Of a stretch of 64,000 bases of DNA, positions 43,033-52,152 are shown piece by piece (within the stretch, counting starts at the first letter, position 1; each line of letters starts with the position of its first letter). The notes below the pieces were generated by a model. That model did not search any database. It saw nothing but the letters and a program-made list of their open reading frames with translations, and was not told the DNA's origin. The translations under genes and the position numbers were made by a program. The stretch lies in assembly GCA_034933285.1 (NCBI GenBank), contig JAYFNT010000030.1, forward strand, positions 1-64,000. Direction: 5' to 3'. Source of the DNA: RPRC01 sp034933285. Its GTDB lineage: Bacteria > Desulfobacterota > Desulfuromonadia > Geobacterales > Geobacteraceae.

Positions 43033-44550
43033 ATGAAAATTCTGCTCGTTTATCCCCACTATCCTGATACCTTCTGGAGCTTTCGGCACGCACTGAAATT
43101 CATCGGCAGGAAGGCAAGCTTCCCGCCGCTTGGGCTTTTGACGGTGGCTGCCATGCTCCCCGGCGATTGGGAAAAGAGGCTCGTGGATATGAACGTCCGT
43201 CCACTCGCTGATAGCGACCTGGCGTGGGCGGATTACGTATTCATCAGCGCCATGGCCATCCAGCTGGAATCGGCGCAGGAGGTGATCGCCCGCTGCCGTA
43301 GGCTTGGAGTCAAGACCGTCGCCGGTGGTCCCCTCTTCACCGCCTGCCATGAGGATTTCCCCAACGTGGACCACCTGGTGCTGGGCGAGGCGGAGATAAC
43401 CCTTCCCCTGTTCCTGGAGGACCTGCGCAGAGGAGAAGCCGGTCACCTGTATGCTGAAGAGCGGCGGGCGGACCTGGGAGAGACTCCGATACCGCTCTGG
43501 GAATTGGCCGATGTCCGTAAATACGCCTCCATGAACATCCAGTATTCGCGGGGATGCCCCTTCGACTGCGAATTCTGCGATATCACCGCCCTGTTCGGCA
43601 GAAAACCGAGGAGCAAGAGCAGGGAACAGCTGCTCGCCGAGCTTGACAGCCTGTATGTGCGGGGATGGCGCGGAGCGGTCTTTTTCGTGGACGATAACTT
43701 CATCGGCGACCGGGGCAAGCTGAAACGTGAAGTCCTGCCCTCCATAATCGACTGGATGGAGGAGCGTGGGCGGCCGTTCTACTTTTACACCGAGGCGTCC
43801 ATCGACCTGGCGGACGATCCCGGACTGATGGAGCTCATGGTCAGGGCGGGGTTCGAGGAGGTGTTCATCGGCATCGAGACCCCCTACGAGGGCGGCCTGG
43901 CCGAAAGCGGCAAGGTGCAGAACAGGAACCGCGACATGCTGGCTTCGGTGAAGCTGATCCAGCAGGCCGGTCTGCAGGTGCACGCGGGGTTCATCGTGGG
44001 TTTCGACAGCGATCCGTCATCTATTTTCGACAGGCAGATCCGCTTCATCCAGGAAAGCGGCATCGTTACCGCCATGGTCGGGATGCTGACCGCGCTGCGT
44101 GGCACCAGGCTCTATCAGCGGCTGCTCAGCGAGGGACGACTGCTGGGGGACGCCTCCGGCAACAACACGGAGATTGCCCTGAACTTCATTCCGCGCATGG
44201 ATCCCAAGACGCTCATACGCGGTTACCGGACCATTCTGGACACCATCTATTCGCCGAAGAACTATTACCTGCGGGTGATCAGGCTCCTAAGCGAGTACCG
44301 ACCGCTGCATCTGGGGAAATTCCATTTCCAGCGTGGTTATTTGGGGGCGCTCTTCAAATCCGTCATGTTCCTGGGAGTGATCGGCAAAGAGAGACTCTAC
44401 TTCTGGAAATTGTTTTTCTGGTCTCTCATCAGGAAGCCGCGGCTTTTCCCGCTGGCCATAACCTATGCCATTTACGGATTCCATTTCAGAAAGGTAGCGG
44501 AGAAGATCGGGGAGCACGGGATGCCCGGGGGGAGCGGATTTGGCGATTGA
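43033..44550 (+). CDS. B12-binding radical SAM protein with DUF4070
   Basis: A 505-residue enzyme. An N-terminal cobalamin-binding Rossmann domain (1-140; ILLVYPHYPDTFWSFRHAL) is followed by a radical SAM core with the cluster motif CPFDCEFC (C-x3-C-x2-C, about 180-187). A C-terminal DUF4070 region ends in a hydrophobic helix-like tail. The group includes methyltransferases such as the hopanoid methylases, but the substrate here is unknown. ATG 43033 has GGGAG 9 bases upstream. It stands alone. Function: probably radical C-methylation of a lipid or cofactor, an inference. Confidence 0.87.
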   Translation: MKILLVYPHYPDTFWSFRHALKFIGRKASFPPLGLLTVAAMLPGDWEKRLVDMNVRPLADSDLAWADYVFISAMAIQLESAQEVIARCRRLGVKTVAGGPLFTACHEDFPNVDHLVLGEAEITLPLFLEDLRRGEAGHLYAEERRADLGETPIPLWELADVRKYASMNIQYSRGCPFDCEFCDITALFGRKPRSKSREQLLAELDSLYVRGWRGAVFFVDDNFIGDRGKLKREVLPSIIDWMEERGRPFYFYTEASIDLADDPGLMELMVRAGFEEVFIGIETPYEGGLAESGKVQNRNRDMLASVKLIQQAGLQVHAGFIVGFDSDPSSIFDRQIRFIQESGIVTAMVGMLTALRGTRLYQRLLSEGRLLGDASGNNTEIALNFIPRMDPKTLIRGYRTILDTIYSPKNYYLRVIRLLSEYRPLHLGKFHFQRGYLGALFKSVMFLGVIGKERLYFWKLFFWSLIRKPRLFPLAITYAIYGFHFRKVAEKIGEHGMPGGSGFGD

Positions 44551-44571
44551 CGAAAGCGGAATGCCTTCCGG

Positions 44572-45969
44572 CTATGTCGCAGGCGCCGTTTTCATATCGC
44601 CGCCCAGTGCCTGATAAAGCTTCATGATGTTTTTCAGCCGGTTCAGCCGGTTCTCGTCCAGCGTGGTCTCTGCGCTGCGCCGCCGCTCCTGCTCGTCCAG
44701 CCAGTCCTGAACGCCGGTTGCACCGGCGCGGTAGCGGATTTCAGACAGCAGTTCGGCTTTCCGTGCAGAGGAAAGCGCCTGTTCCAGCTGGACCCGCTCT
44801 TCCTCGTAACGGGCCTGGGCGGAGAGGGCGTTCTCCACGTCGCTCAGGGCCTTGTAGAGGGTCTGGCGGAAATTGACCACTGCCTCTTCATAGTGGGTCT
44901 CGGAAATTTTGACGGTAAGGCGGGCGGTGTTCCACTGCACGAAGGGGAGGGCAAGTCCCACTCCCAGCGTCGTGACCGGATTTCGCAGCACGTTCTCCAG
45001 GCTGATGCTGCTGCCCCCGGCAGAGCCGGTCAGGGTGAACGAGGGATAGAAGCTGGCTTTTGCATAATCCGTGTCTGCCAGGTATTCCCGCAGCCTCAAC
45101 TCCGCGGCTCGCAGGTCGGGACGGCGGCCCAGGAGCGAGACGGGCATGCCAGCCTTGACTGCGGGGAGCGGGCCGTCCGGAAGGGCTTCCCGCTCAGATA
45201 CAGCGTTTTCGGGCGCCTGGTCGAAGAGGATCGCCAGGGCATTGCGGGCTTCGGTACGCTGCTGCTCCAGCTGGGTCAGGTTTGCCTTCTGGGTAGCGAC
45301 CGTCTGCTCGGCCTGGGCCAGGTCCAGGGCGGAAACCGCTCCGGCCCGGTATTTTGCTTTGACCAGGTCCAGTGTCTTCTCCGCATAGGCAATGCTGGCC
45401 TTTTCCGTGTCGATCCTCTGGTTCAGAAACGCCACCTGCCAGTAAGCCGAGGCGGTGGTGCCGATCAGCGACAGGGCCGTGTTCTGCCGGTCCGCTTCCG
45501 TGGCTTCGGCCTCCCAGCGGTCTGCGTCGCGGGCTCTGGCCAGCTTTCCCCACAGATCCAGCTCATAGCTGAGCGCGCCGGTGACACTGTGGGACTGGGT
45601 GAGTTCACCGTGCGCCAATGTCCCGACACTGCTTGCCGTTACATTCACATTAGGGGTCAGGTTGGTGTCGGTCAGTTTCGACTGCAGTTGCGCGCGCTTG
45701 ACCTTGACGGTTGCCGCGGCCAGGTCGTTGTTGGTGCGCAGGGCGCGGTCGATCAGCTGGTCCAGGACGGGATCGTTGAAATTCTTCCACCACTGCGTGC
45801 CGTTGGCGACGGCGGTACCGGTTGCGGCCTGGTTCTGCCATTTTTCCGGAACAGAAACCTGAGGCTGCCTGAACTCGCTTCGAGGCAGCAGGCTGCAGCC
45901 GGATAACAGGGATGCAGCAAGAAGCACAGCTGCAAGATTTCGGCAATTTGGAGAGAACAGTCCAAACAT
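44572..45969 (-). CDS. NodT-type outer-membrane efflux channel
   Basis: A 465-residue TolC/OprM-family lipoprotein: lipobox LLSGC (Cys about 25), two OEP repeats with long alpha-hairpins (about 60-250 and 260-450). Family phrases include YELDLWGK in the first repeat and FYPSFTLTGSAGG in the second. It is the outer channel of the MacA-MacB-type system just upstream. A palindrome lies between macB and this gene (46000-46032). The ATG at 45969 is preferred to a GTG three codons earlier. Confidence 0.92.
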   Translation of the reverse strand: MFGLFSPNCRNLAAVLLAASLLSGCSLLPRSEFRQPQVSVPEKWQNQAATGTAVANGTQWWKNFNDPVLDQLIDRALRTNNDLAAATVKVKRAQLQSKLTDTNLTPNVNVTASSVGTLAHGELTQSHSVTGALSYELDLWGKLARARDADRWEAEATEADRQNTALSLIGTTASAYWQVAFLNQRIDTEKASIAYAEKTLDLVKAKYRAGAVSALDLAQAEQTVATQKANLTQLEQQRTEARNALAILFDQAPENAVSEREALPDGPLPAVKAGMPVSLLGRRPDLRAAELRLREYLADTDYAKASFYPSFTLTGSAGGSSISLENVLRNPVTTLGVGLALPFVQWNTARLTVKISETHYEEAVVNFRQTLYKALSDVENALSAQARYEEERVQLEQALSSARKAELLSEIRYRAGATGVQDWLDEQERRRSAETTLDENRLNRLKNIMKLYQALGGDMKTAPAT

Positions 45970-45999
45970 GATTTCCACCGTACGTTATTTTCTGAATTC

Positions 46000-46032
46000 A
46001 GACCTGCCAGGTTTTCGAAACCTGGCAGGTCT
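46000..46032. repeat. Perfect palindrome AGACCTGCCAGGTTT, copy 2
   Basis: 15-bp arms (46000-46014 and 46018-46032) around TCG. It is the sister of 9865-9897 and lies in the operon gap between macB and the channel gene. Confidence 0.8.
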
Positions 46033-46057
46033 CCTGTCATTGAAGCCGATTCATTCC

Positions 46058-48019
46058 CTATTCCCTGGCCAGCGCTTGTATGGGATCGAGGCGGGCCGCG
46101 TTGCGGGCCGGCAGGAAGCCGAACATCACCCCGATCAGCGATGAGCAGAAAAAGGCTGCAACGACGGAAACTGTCGAAAACTTCATGGTTATGGCGGTGA
46201 CGAAGAGCGGGAAAACCAGGCCCACGCCATAAGACAGCAGTATGCCGATCAATCCCCCCATCAGGCAGACCAGCACTGCCTCGATGAGGAACTGCTGCAG
46301 GATGTCGCTCTGCCTGGCGCCCACCGCCATGCGGATGCCGATTTCAAAAGTCCGTTCGCTGACCGACACCAGCATGATGTTCATCACCCCGATGCCTCCC
46401 ACTACCAGCGAGATCACGGCAATGGCTGAAATAAGCAGGGTCAGTGTGGCGGTTGTCTTGTTGACCGTTTTCAGGATGGTGTCGCTGCTGCTGGTGTAGA
46501 AGTCCTTGGTTCCGTGGCGACGGGTGAGAAGGGTGATGATGTTCTGCTCCGCGACCTGGTTCGACAGCCCTTCCCGTACCCGGACGGTCGCGGAGCTCAG
46601 GTACTGTTGCCCCAGCAGCCGTCCCATGGCGGCGGTATAGGGAATCCAGACGCTCAGGTTCTGGCTGTTGCCGAACGGGCTTTCCTTCTCCCTGGTCACG
46701 CCGATCACCCGGCAGGGGAGGGCGCCGAGAAAGATCACCCGGCCTATCGCGTCACTGCTGCCGGAAAAGAACTTTTTCGCAGTGTTCTGGTCTATGACCA
46801 CTACCTGGGTCTGCCTTCTCACGTCGTCTTCCAGGAAGATCGCTCCCTGGTCGATTTCAAGCCCCCGGACCCGGAAGTACTGCTCTCCCACTCCGCTCAC
46901 GGAAGCGTTTGCGGTTATGTTGCGGTATCTCACCAGGACGCTGCCGTTGAGAACAGGAGTGACGCTGTCCACGTAGGTTTCGCTCTTCAGCGCGTCCATG
47001 TCGGCCGGGACCAGCGTATGTATGGTGGATGCCTTTTCATCCCCCCAGTCCTTGCCGGGTAAGACATCGATCACGTTGGTTCCCATGGAGCTGATGTCGT
47101 TGATAACCTTCTGCCTGGCCCCCTGTCCGATGGCCACCACGGAGACCACGGCGGTTATGCCGATGATGATCCCCAGCATGGTGAGCAGGGTGCGGAGGCG
47201 GTGGGAGACCATGGCGATCCATGCCATCTTGAATGCTTCGCCGAAACGGCTCCAGGTCACGCGCAGGATGTTTGCCCGGCGATCTTCCCGGGCCGGTTCG
47301 TGCATCCGGCCCTGATCGCCCGCGGGCCTTGCTGGATTCACTTCGTCGCGAACGACGGCGCCGTCGCTGAGTTCGATGATCCGCCCGGCATGGGCCGCGA
47401 CGTTCATGTCGTGGGTTACCAGGATGACGGTGTGTCCGCGGCCGTGCAGCTCGTGGAGGATGTCCATCATTTCCAGGCCGCTCTTCTTGTCCAGTGCCCC
47501 GGTGGGCTCGTCCGCCAGGATCACGTTGCCGCCGTTCATGAGCGCCCGGGCGATGCTCACCCGTTGCTGCTGGCCGCCGGAAAGCTGGCCGGGACGATGG
47601 TCGAAGCGGTCGCCGAGCCCCAGGCGGCAGAGCAGTTCGCGTGCACGCGCCCGCCGCCGGTTTTTTTCGACCCCTGCGTAGACAGCCGGGATTTCCACGT
47701 TGCGGACGGCATCCAGGTGGGGCAGCAGGTGGTAGCGCTGGAAGATGAAGCCGAAATATTCCCGGCGCAACCTGGCCAGGGCATCGTTGTCCAGTTCGCC
47801 CGTTTCCCGTCCGTTGACCAGGTACCGGCCGCTGCTCGGCCGGTCCAGGCAGCCGAGAATGTTCATCAGCGTGGACTTGCCGGAGCCGGACGCTCCCACT
47901 ATGGCAACCATCTCGCCCGGCCTGATGGACAGGCTTACCCGGTCAAGTGCCGCGACTTCCTGGTCGCCGGCAGGGAACCTGCGCGAGACTTCCCGAAGTT
48001 CGATAATCGGCGTTTCCAT
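46058..48019 (-). CDS. macB: MacB-type ABC transporter (ATPase-permease fusion)
   Basis: A 653-residue fusion: N-terminal ATPase (1-230) with Walker A GASGSGKSTLMN, signature LSGGQQQRVSIARAL and Walker B DEPTGALDKKSG; TM1 near 280; a large periplasmic MacB_PCD domain (about 310-510); and three C-terminal TM helices (FtsX-like, about 530-650). It exports macrolides, lipopeptides or virulence factors with MacA and an outer channel. GGGAGG 8 bases upstream supports 48019. macA ends at 48021, one base away, so the two are strongly coupled. Confidence 0.94.
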   Translation of the reverse strand: METPIIELREVSRRFPAGDQEVAALDRVSLSIRPGEMVAIVGASGSGKSTLMNILGCLDRPSSGRYLVNGRETGELDNDALARLRREYFGFIFQRYHLLPHLDAVRNVEIPAVYAGVEKNRRRARARELLCRLGLGDRFDHRPGQLSGGQQQRVSIARALMNGGNVILADEPTGALDKKSGLEMMDILHELHGRGHTVILVTHDMNVAAHAGRIIELSDGAVVRDEVNPARPAGDQGRMHEPAREDRRANILRVTWSRFGEAFKMAWIAMVSHRLRTLLTMLGIIIGITAVVSVVAIGQGARQKVINDISSMGTNVIDVLPGKDWGDEKASTIHTLVPADMDALKSETYVDSVTPVLNGSVLVRYRNITANASVSGVGEQYFRVRGLEIDQGAIFLEDDVRRQTQVVVIDQNTAKKFFSGSSDAIGRVIFLGALPCRVIGVTREKESPFGNSQNLSVWIPYTAAMGRLLGQQYLSSATVRVREGLSNQVAEQNIITLLTRRHGTKDFYTSSSDTILKTVNKTTATLTLLISAIAVISLVVGGIGVMNIMLVSVSERTFEIGIRMAVGARQSDILQQFLIEAVLVCLMGGLIGILLSYGVGLVFPLFVTAITMKFSTVSVVAAFFCSSLIGVMFGFLPARNAARLDPIQALARE

Positions 48020-48020
48020 G

Positions 48021-49226
48021 CTATCGCCTCCCCGGCGGCGGCCCCGGATGTTGCCCGGCGGAGCTGGACGTGGACACCTGGGACGCAGCATCTCCGATTA
48101 TGACTTTTTCGCCTTCCCGCAAACCGCTGATAAGCTGAACGTTGACGTTATTGGATATGCCGACCCGGACGGTGCGATCTTCCGCCTTGCCGTTGACCAG
48201 CACCTTGACTTTCTGTTGCCCGTTCTTCCCCTTGTCGCGCAATGCTGATACGGGGATGGAGAGCACCTGCCTGGCTTCGGAGAGGACCACGGCAACCTGG
48301 GCTGTCATGGAAACGCGAAGCTTCCTGTCAGGGTTTCTCACGTCGAACAGGCCGTTGTAGTAGATTGCCGTGCTGCTGCTGGAACTGCTCGAAGAGGTGC
48401 TGCTGGTACTGCTGGCGGCTTCGGTAGCCGGTTCGATGGCGCGCAACACGCCGTAGTGGCGGGTGTCGGGATCGCCGAGAATGGTGAAATAAACTTTCTG
48501 GCCCGGTTTCACCTTGATGACGTCGGCTTCGGAAATCTCCGCTTTGACAGTCATGGTGCCGAGGTTGGCAAGCTTGAGGATGGTAGGTGCCGTCTGTGCG
48601 GAATTGACGGTCTGCCCTTCCTCGGTGACAATGCCGATGACCACGCCATCCATGGGGGCAACGATCCGGGTGTAATCCAGGTTGGCCTTGGCGGTTTCAA
48701 CGGCTACTTTCGCCTTCCTGTGCTGTGCTTCGAGTGCGGCCAGGTCCGCACGCGTGGTGTCGTACTGGGCCTGGGCGGTTTCCAGGTCGGCACGCGACCC
48801 CGCGTCCTGCGCGGCAAGCTCTTTCTGTCGCTTGTAGGCCAGGTCGTACTGGCGCAGCAGCGCCTTTTTCGCCTTGATCTGCGCCGCCACGTTTTCCCGC
48901 GAGGCCTCCGCGTCCTTCAGGGAATTCTCCTGGAGCACCGGGTCGATCACTGCCAGGAGCTGGCCCTTCCTGACTTCATCCCCCAGCTTTACATACAGTT
49001 TTTTCAACTGCCCGGAGACCTGGGCGCCCACATCCACCGTCTTAAGCGCCTCCATCGTGCCGCTGGCGAGAACGCTTTCCTCGATGTCCATGCGAGTGAC
49101 GGACGCCGTTATGAATGCGGGGGCGTCCCGGGAAAACAGGAGCTTTTTGCCCAGGATGCCGGTCACGAGCAAGACGGCTGCCGCGATAAGAATTATGATG
49201 ACCTGTTTGCGCTTGATTTTCCTCAT
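48021..49226 (-). CDS. macA: MacA-type periplasmic adaptor
   Basis: A 401-residue membrane fusion protein: N-terminal TM (VIIILIAAAVLLVTGIL), coiled-coil hairpin (about 95-175), lipoyl half and beta-barrel. The barrel contains an unusual serine-rich stretch (SSTSSTSSSSSSSS, about 287-300) absent from the typical family, encoded by a TGC/GCT-like repeat. It joins MacB to the channel. ATG 49226 has only a weak ribosome site (GGAAACG). It is followed one base later by macB. Confidence 0.92.
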   Translation of the reverse strand: MRKIKRKQVIIILIAAAVLLVTGILGKKLLFSRDAPAFITASVTRMDIEESVLASGTMEALKTVDVGAQVSGQLKKLYVKLGDEVRKGQLLAVIDPVLQENSLKDAEASRENVAAQIKAKKALLRQYDLAYKRQKELAAQDAGSRADLETAQAQYDTTRADLAALEAQHRKAKVAVETAKANLDYTRIVAPMDGVVIGIVTEEGQTVNSAQTAPTILKLANLGTMTVKAEISEADVIKVKPGQKVYFTILGDPDTRHYGVLRAIEPATEAASSTSSTSSSSSSSSTAIYYNGLFDVRNPDRKLRVSMTAQVAVVLSEARQVLSIPVSALRDKGKNGQQKVKVLVNGKAEDRTVRVGISNNVNVQLISGLREGEKVIIGDAASQVSTSSSAGQHPGPPPGRR

Positions 49227-49352
49227 GCAATCGTTTCCGTTTCCGACCCGTGCGAACCGCAACGCACGGGCCATGAACATGCTCTATGCCCCCCCTCATC
49301 CGTGCCTGCTCCGCCGAAGTCGCCTGGCTACGAAGACCGGGCCCTTCGGGCC

Positions 49353-49410
49353 ACCTTCTCCCTTAATGGAGAAGGTTTTCATTCATTACCCTCTCCATTA
49401 AGGGAGAGGG
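49353..49410. repeat. Twin hairpin repeat (CTTCTCC/CTCTCC)
   Basis: ACCTTCTCC/GGAGAAGGT (49353-49376) and CCCTCTCC/GGGAGAGGG (49389-49410) are two hairpins sharing the core TTAAT, giving a larger nested palindrome. It lies between macA and the Spy/CpxP-like gene. Confidence 0.6.
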
Positions 49411-49476
49411 TGTCGCTCAGCGACGGGTGAGGGGTGACGATTTTACGAGTTCATGTTTCTTTGATTTACCGGAGGC

Positions 49477-49983
49477 TCATGGTTGCTGTTCGCCATGGAA
49501 GAAGGGCGGATGGCCCGGTCCCGGTTCCATGGGGGGGCGGAGCTTCTGCTGCAGTTTTCGCTGTTCGGGGGTCAGCACGGAATTGATCCGGCTCTGCATC
49601 CGGGCATGGGAAACGCTCAATTCTACCTCTGCCTGGGCCTGCCTGGCGGCTATGGACCTTACTGACGCCTCATCGAAGGGGGTTTTCTCCGCCGCGTCGC
49701 GCAGCTGTTTACGGTATTCGCCGATCTTTTTCATGAACGGGCCGCTCTTCTCGTGTTCGCTCTTTTCAATGTCCCTGATCTGTTTCTGCTGGGCATCGCT
49801 CAGGCCCAACACCTCGGCCATGCGGGCGAGGTGGCCCTCATGCGGCGCCTTGCCGCATGGTCCTTGACCCATTTCGGCTGGCGGCGCCGGCATTGGCCGG
49901 ATCTCGTCAGCTGCCCAGGCTCCAAGGCTGCCGGCAGTCAGGGCAGCCACCAGCAGTGTTTCAAGCAGGATCTTACGTTTCAT
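49477..49983 (-). CDS. Spy/CpxP-family (LTxxQ) periplasmic protein
   Basis: A 168-residue protein with a signal (cleaved after GAWA, about 24). Two LTxxQ-like motifs mark the family: LSDAQQKQI (about 61-69) and LTPEQRKLQ (about 137-145). An all-helical fold fits stress-responsive periplasmic chaperones or metal-binding sensors. The terminal His/Pro-rich segment (PPMEPGPGHPPFFHGEQQ) is plausible for metal binding. It is transcribed toward macA-macB, so it may be the first gene of the efflux operon. Confidence 0.85.
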   Translation of the reverse strand: MKRKILLETLLVAALTAGSLGAWAADEIRPMPAPPAEMGQGPCGKAPHEGHLARMAEVLGLSDAQQKQIRDIEKSEHEKSGPFMKKIGEYRKQLRDAAEKTPFDEASVRSIAARQAQAEVELSVSHARMQSRINSVLTPEQRKLQQKLRPPMEPGPGHPPFFHGEQQP

Positions 49984-50350
49984 GTTGTTCTCCTTTCCGG
50001 AATGATCGCTATCGGCAAGACCACATTTTTTTCCCGTTGCCTCGTGATGAATGATTAACAGGCAAATGTGCGCCGAATGTGAAAGAAATGAGGAAATTGC
50101 GCCATGGATTGTTTTTTGGGGCTGACTTGATGAGCAATTGGAGGGAAACAGGAGTGTTCAACAGGCCTCTTTATGGCTTATATTGAGTAAATCAGGAAGG
50201 AATTACTGCTTGAGGAAATACAGGGACACCATGCCAATGAAGAAAGAATGGTAATAGTGTCCCTTTTCGCCATCCCTGCAAATATCCCGGTTGTCCAGGG
50301 GAAAAGGACTTGAAAAAAGAAATGATGATGACGTTGGACGCGAAGGCGGG
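49984..50350. other. Gene-free region before the sugar dehydrogenase
   Basis: AT-rich gap with no credible coding frame. AGGGACAC (50222-50229) and GTGTCCCT (50257-50264) followed by T's could form a weak terminator with a 27-base loop. Nothing else is recognised. Confidence 0.4.
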
Positions 50351-51475
50351 TCACTTCCGGTAATAAATCCGGTAGACGGCTCCCGCCTTGTCATCCGAGA
50401 CCAGCAGGCTGCCGTCCGGCATGACCTCCAGGTCCACCGGCCTTCCCCATGCCGTTCCCGCCCGCAGCCATCCCTCGGCGAAAACCTCGTAGGAGACGGC
50501 TCGATTGTTTTTCAGCCGGACCAGCGTGACCCGGTAGCCGATGGGCTCGGAGCGGTTCCACGAGCCGTGCTCGGCGATGAAAACTTGGTTGCGGTATTCC
50601 GCGGGGAACATGGAGCCGGTGTAAAACCTCATGCCGAGCGCAGCAACGTGGGGGCCCAGCTCCTGTTCCGTCGGCACGAAATCCGCTTTGTTCCTCCCCT
50701 TGCCGAACTTCGGGTCGGCAATATTCTTGCCGTGGAAGTAGGGGAAACCGAAATGGAGGCCCGGCGACGGGGCCCGGTTGAGCTCGTCGGGCGGAAGGTT
50801 GTCCCCCAGCCAGTCCCTGCCGTTGTCGGTGAACCACAGCTCGCGGGTTTGGGGATGCCAGTCGAAGCCGACGGTGTTGCGCACTCCCCGCGCGAAGATC
50901 TCCAGGTTCCTGCCGTCCGGGTCCATGCGCATGATGGAGGCGAACCTCGGGTCGCGCTCATCGCAGACGTTGCATGGCGCCCCGACCGGGACGTAGAGCT
51001 TGCCATCCGGTCCGAAGCGGATGAACTTCCAGCCATGGTGGGTTTTATCGGGGAACGAGTCGTTCACGACCACCGGCCGGGGAGGATTCGCCAGGCGGTT
51101 TTCGATGTCGTCATAGCGGAGCACCCTGCTCACTTCCGCCACGTAGAGGGAGCCGTTGCGGAACGCGACCCCGTTGGGCATCTCCAGGCCCCGGGCGATG
51201 GTGAAGACCTTCCTGTTCCGCCCCGTGCCGTCCCCGGGCGTGACGGCATATACCTTTCCTTCTTCCCTGGTGCCGACGAACAGGGTGCCCTTCGCTCCCA
51301 GGGCCAGGGAACGCGCACCGGGGAGCCTTCCTTCGTAGAGTTCGATGGCGAATCCCTTCGGCAGCCTTACTTGGTTCAGCTGTGGCCCGGCGCTTGAGCA
51401 GACGGGCAGGAAAAGCAAGAACAGCAGCAGGGTCACGGGGGAACATTTGGACGGCAGCCTGGGAATTGATGTCAT
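50351..51475 (-). CDS. PQQ-dependent sugar dehydrogenase-like protein
   Basis: A 374-residue exported protein of the soluble glucose/sorbosone dehydrogenase beta-propeller group (GSDH). It has a signal (LLLFLLFLPVCSS). Propeller motifs include LPKGFAIELYEGRLPG near the start and HPQTRELWFTDNGRDWLGD in the middle. AEHGSWNRSEPIGYRV is diagnostic of the sorbosone dehydrogenase type. It probably oxidises a sugar in the periplasm; PQQ binding is inferred. GGGAGG 5 bases upstream selects 51475. Confidence 0.85.
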   Translation of the reverse strand: MTSIPRLPSKCSPVTLLLFLLFLPVCSSAGPQLNQVRLPKGFAIELYEGRLPGARSLALGAKGTLFVGTREEGKVYAVTPGDGTGRNRKVFTIARGLEMPNGVAFRNGSLYVAEVSRVLRYDDIENRLANPPRPVVVNDSFPDKTHHGWKFIRFGPDGKLYVPVGAPCNVCDERDPRFASIMRMDPDGRNLEIFARGVRNTVGFDWHPQTRELWFTDNGRDWLGDNLPPDELNRAPSPGLHFGFPYFHGKNIADPKFGKGRNKADFVPTEQELGPHVAALGMRFYTGSMFPAEYRNQVFIAEHGSWNRSEPIGYRVTLVRLKNNRAVSYEVFAEGWLRAGTAWGRPVDLEVMPDGSLLVSDDKAGAVYRIYYRK

Positions 51476-51587
51476 AGAGACCTCCCGAGTTGAGCACATC
51501 AGACTTGCATGTTTGATGCATTCGAAAAAGTCGTCTCCCCGTTGCAAAACGGGGTCCAGTGATCTTAGATCTGATTGAAAAGACTGG

Positions 51588-51607
51588 ATTCCGGCTTTCG
51601 CCGGAAT
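51588..51607. repeat. Short palindromic repeat (ATTCCGGC/GCCGGAAT)
   Basis: Eight-base perfect arms with TTTC between. The flanks (CTGG…GACGA) are those of a very widespread dispersed repeat whose reverse reads RHSGESRNP in one frame. Confidence 0.6.
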
Positions 51608-51916
51608 GACGATAGAATGTTTTATGTCCTTTTTGCGATAGCATCACATTTTCTCAGTATACCAGGCGAATGGCCGATCTGAAGTGCCTCCTGCGGGGTT
51701 GTGCGCCTCCGCCGTGTCTTAATTGAAAAAAATTAAATGGTATTGAGGGTTTGGATCTGGTACAAAATGAACATTCCTTTAGTGTAAGAAAGATTATTAG
51801 CAAGACCGTTGTATGGATGCCTGCAAAACGCCATATTGCCGCAGTTTGACGTGATTTGTTGAGGGCTCGTGATGGACGAGTACGACGAACAGATAACTGA
51901 TTGCGCACGATAACTG

Positions 51917-51957
51917 AAGCCGCCAATACCGGAATATTCCGGAGGCGGCTTTTTCTT
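51917..51957 (+). terminator. Strong intrinsic terminator
   Basis: A long hairpin of GCCGCC with GGCGGC, stacked on CCGGAAT/ATTCCGG, followed by TTTTTCTTTT. No long gene ends here; a 13-codon frame (51872-51913) just precedes it. It may end a small RNA or the upstream repeat transcript and isolate the following defence genes. Confidence 0.75.
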
Positions 51958-52152
51958 TTGCCGGTATTCGTTCTTATAGATTCCCCCTGGATGATGAAAA
52001 TGGCTCTTCGGGGATGTCGTTGATTTATTGCAATAATCTTACAAGAGGTTGGGAACGCACTAAAGCAAGAATGTTCTTGAAGGGGTCCACCCTAGGGGTA
52101 CCCTCGCGGGGGACTTCGACTGTCGCATAACTGATTCCAAAGGAGATGCCAT

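Noticed and set aside
50222..50264. Terminator or small structured RNA
   Set aside because: The 8-bp stem has a 27-base loop and only a short T-run; too weak to call on its own.
50291..51397. 368-codon forward frame opposite the sugar dehydrogenase
   Set aside because: The reverse gene has signal peptide, ribosome site and family motifs; the forward frame has none.
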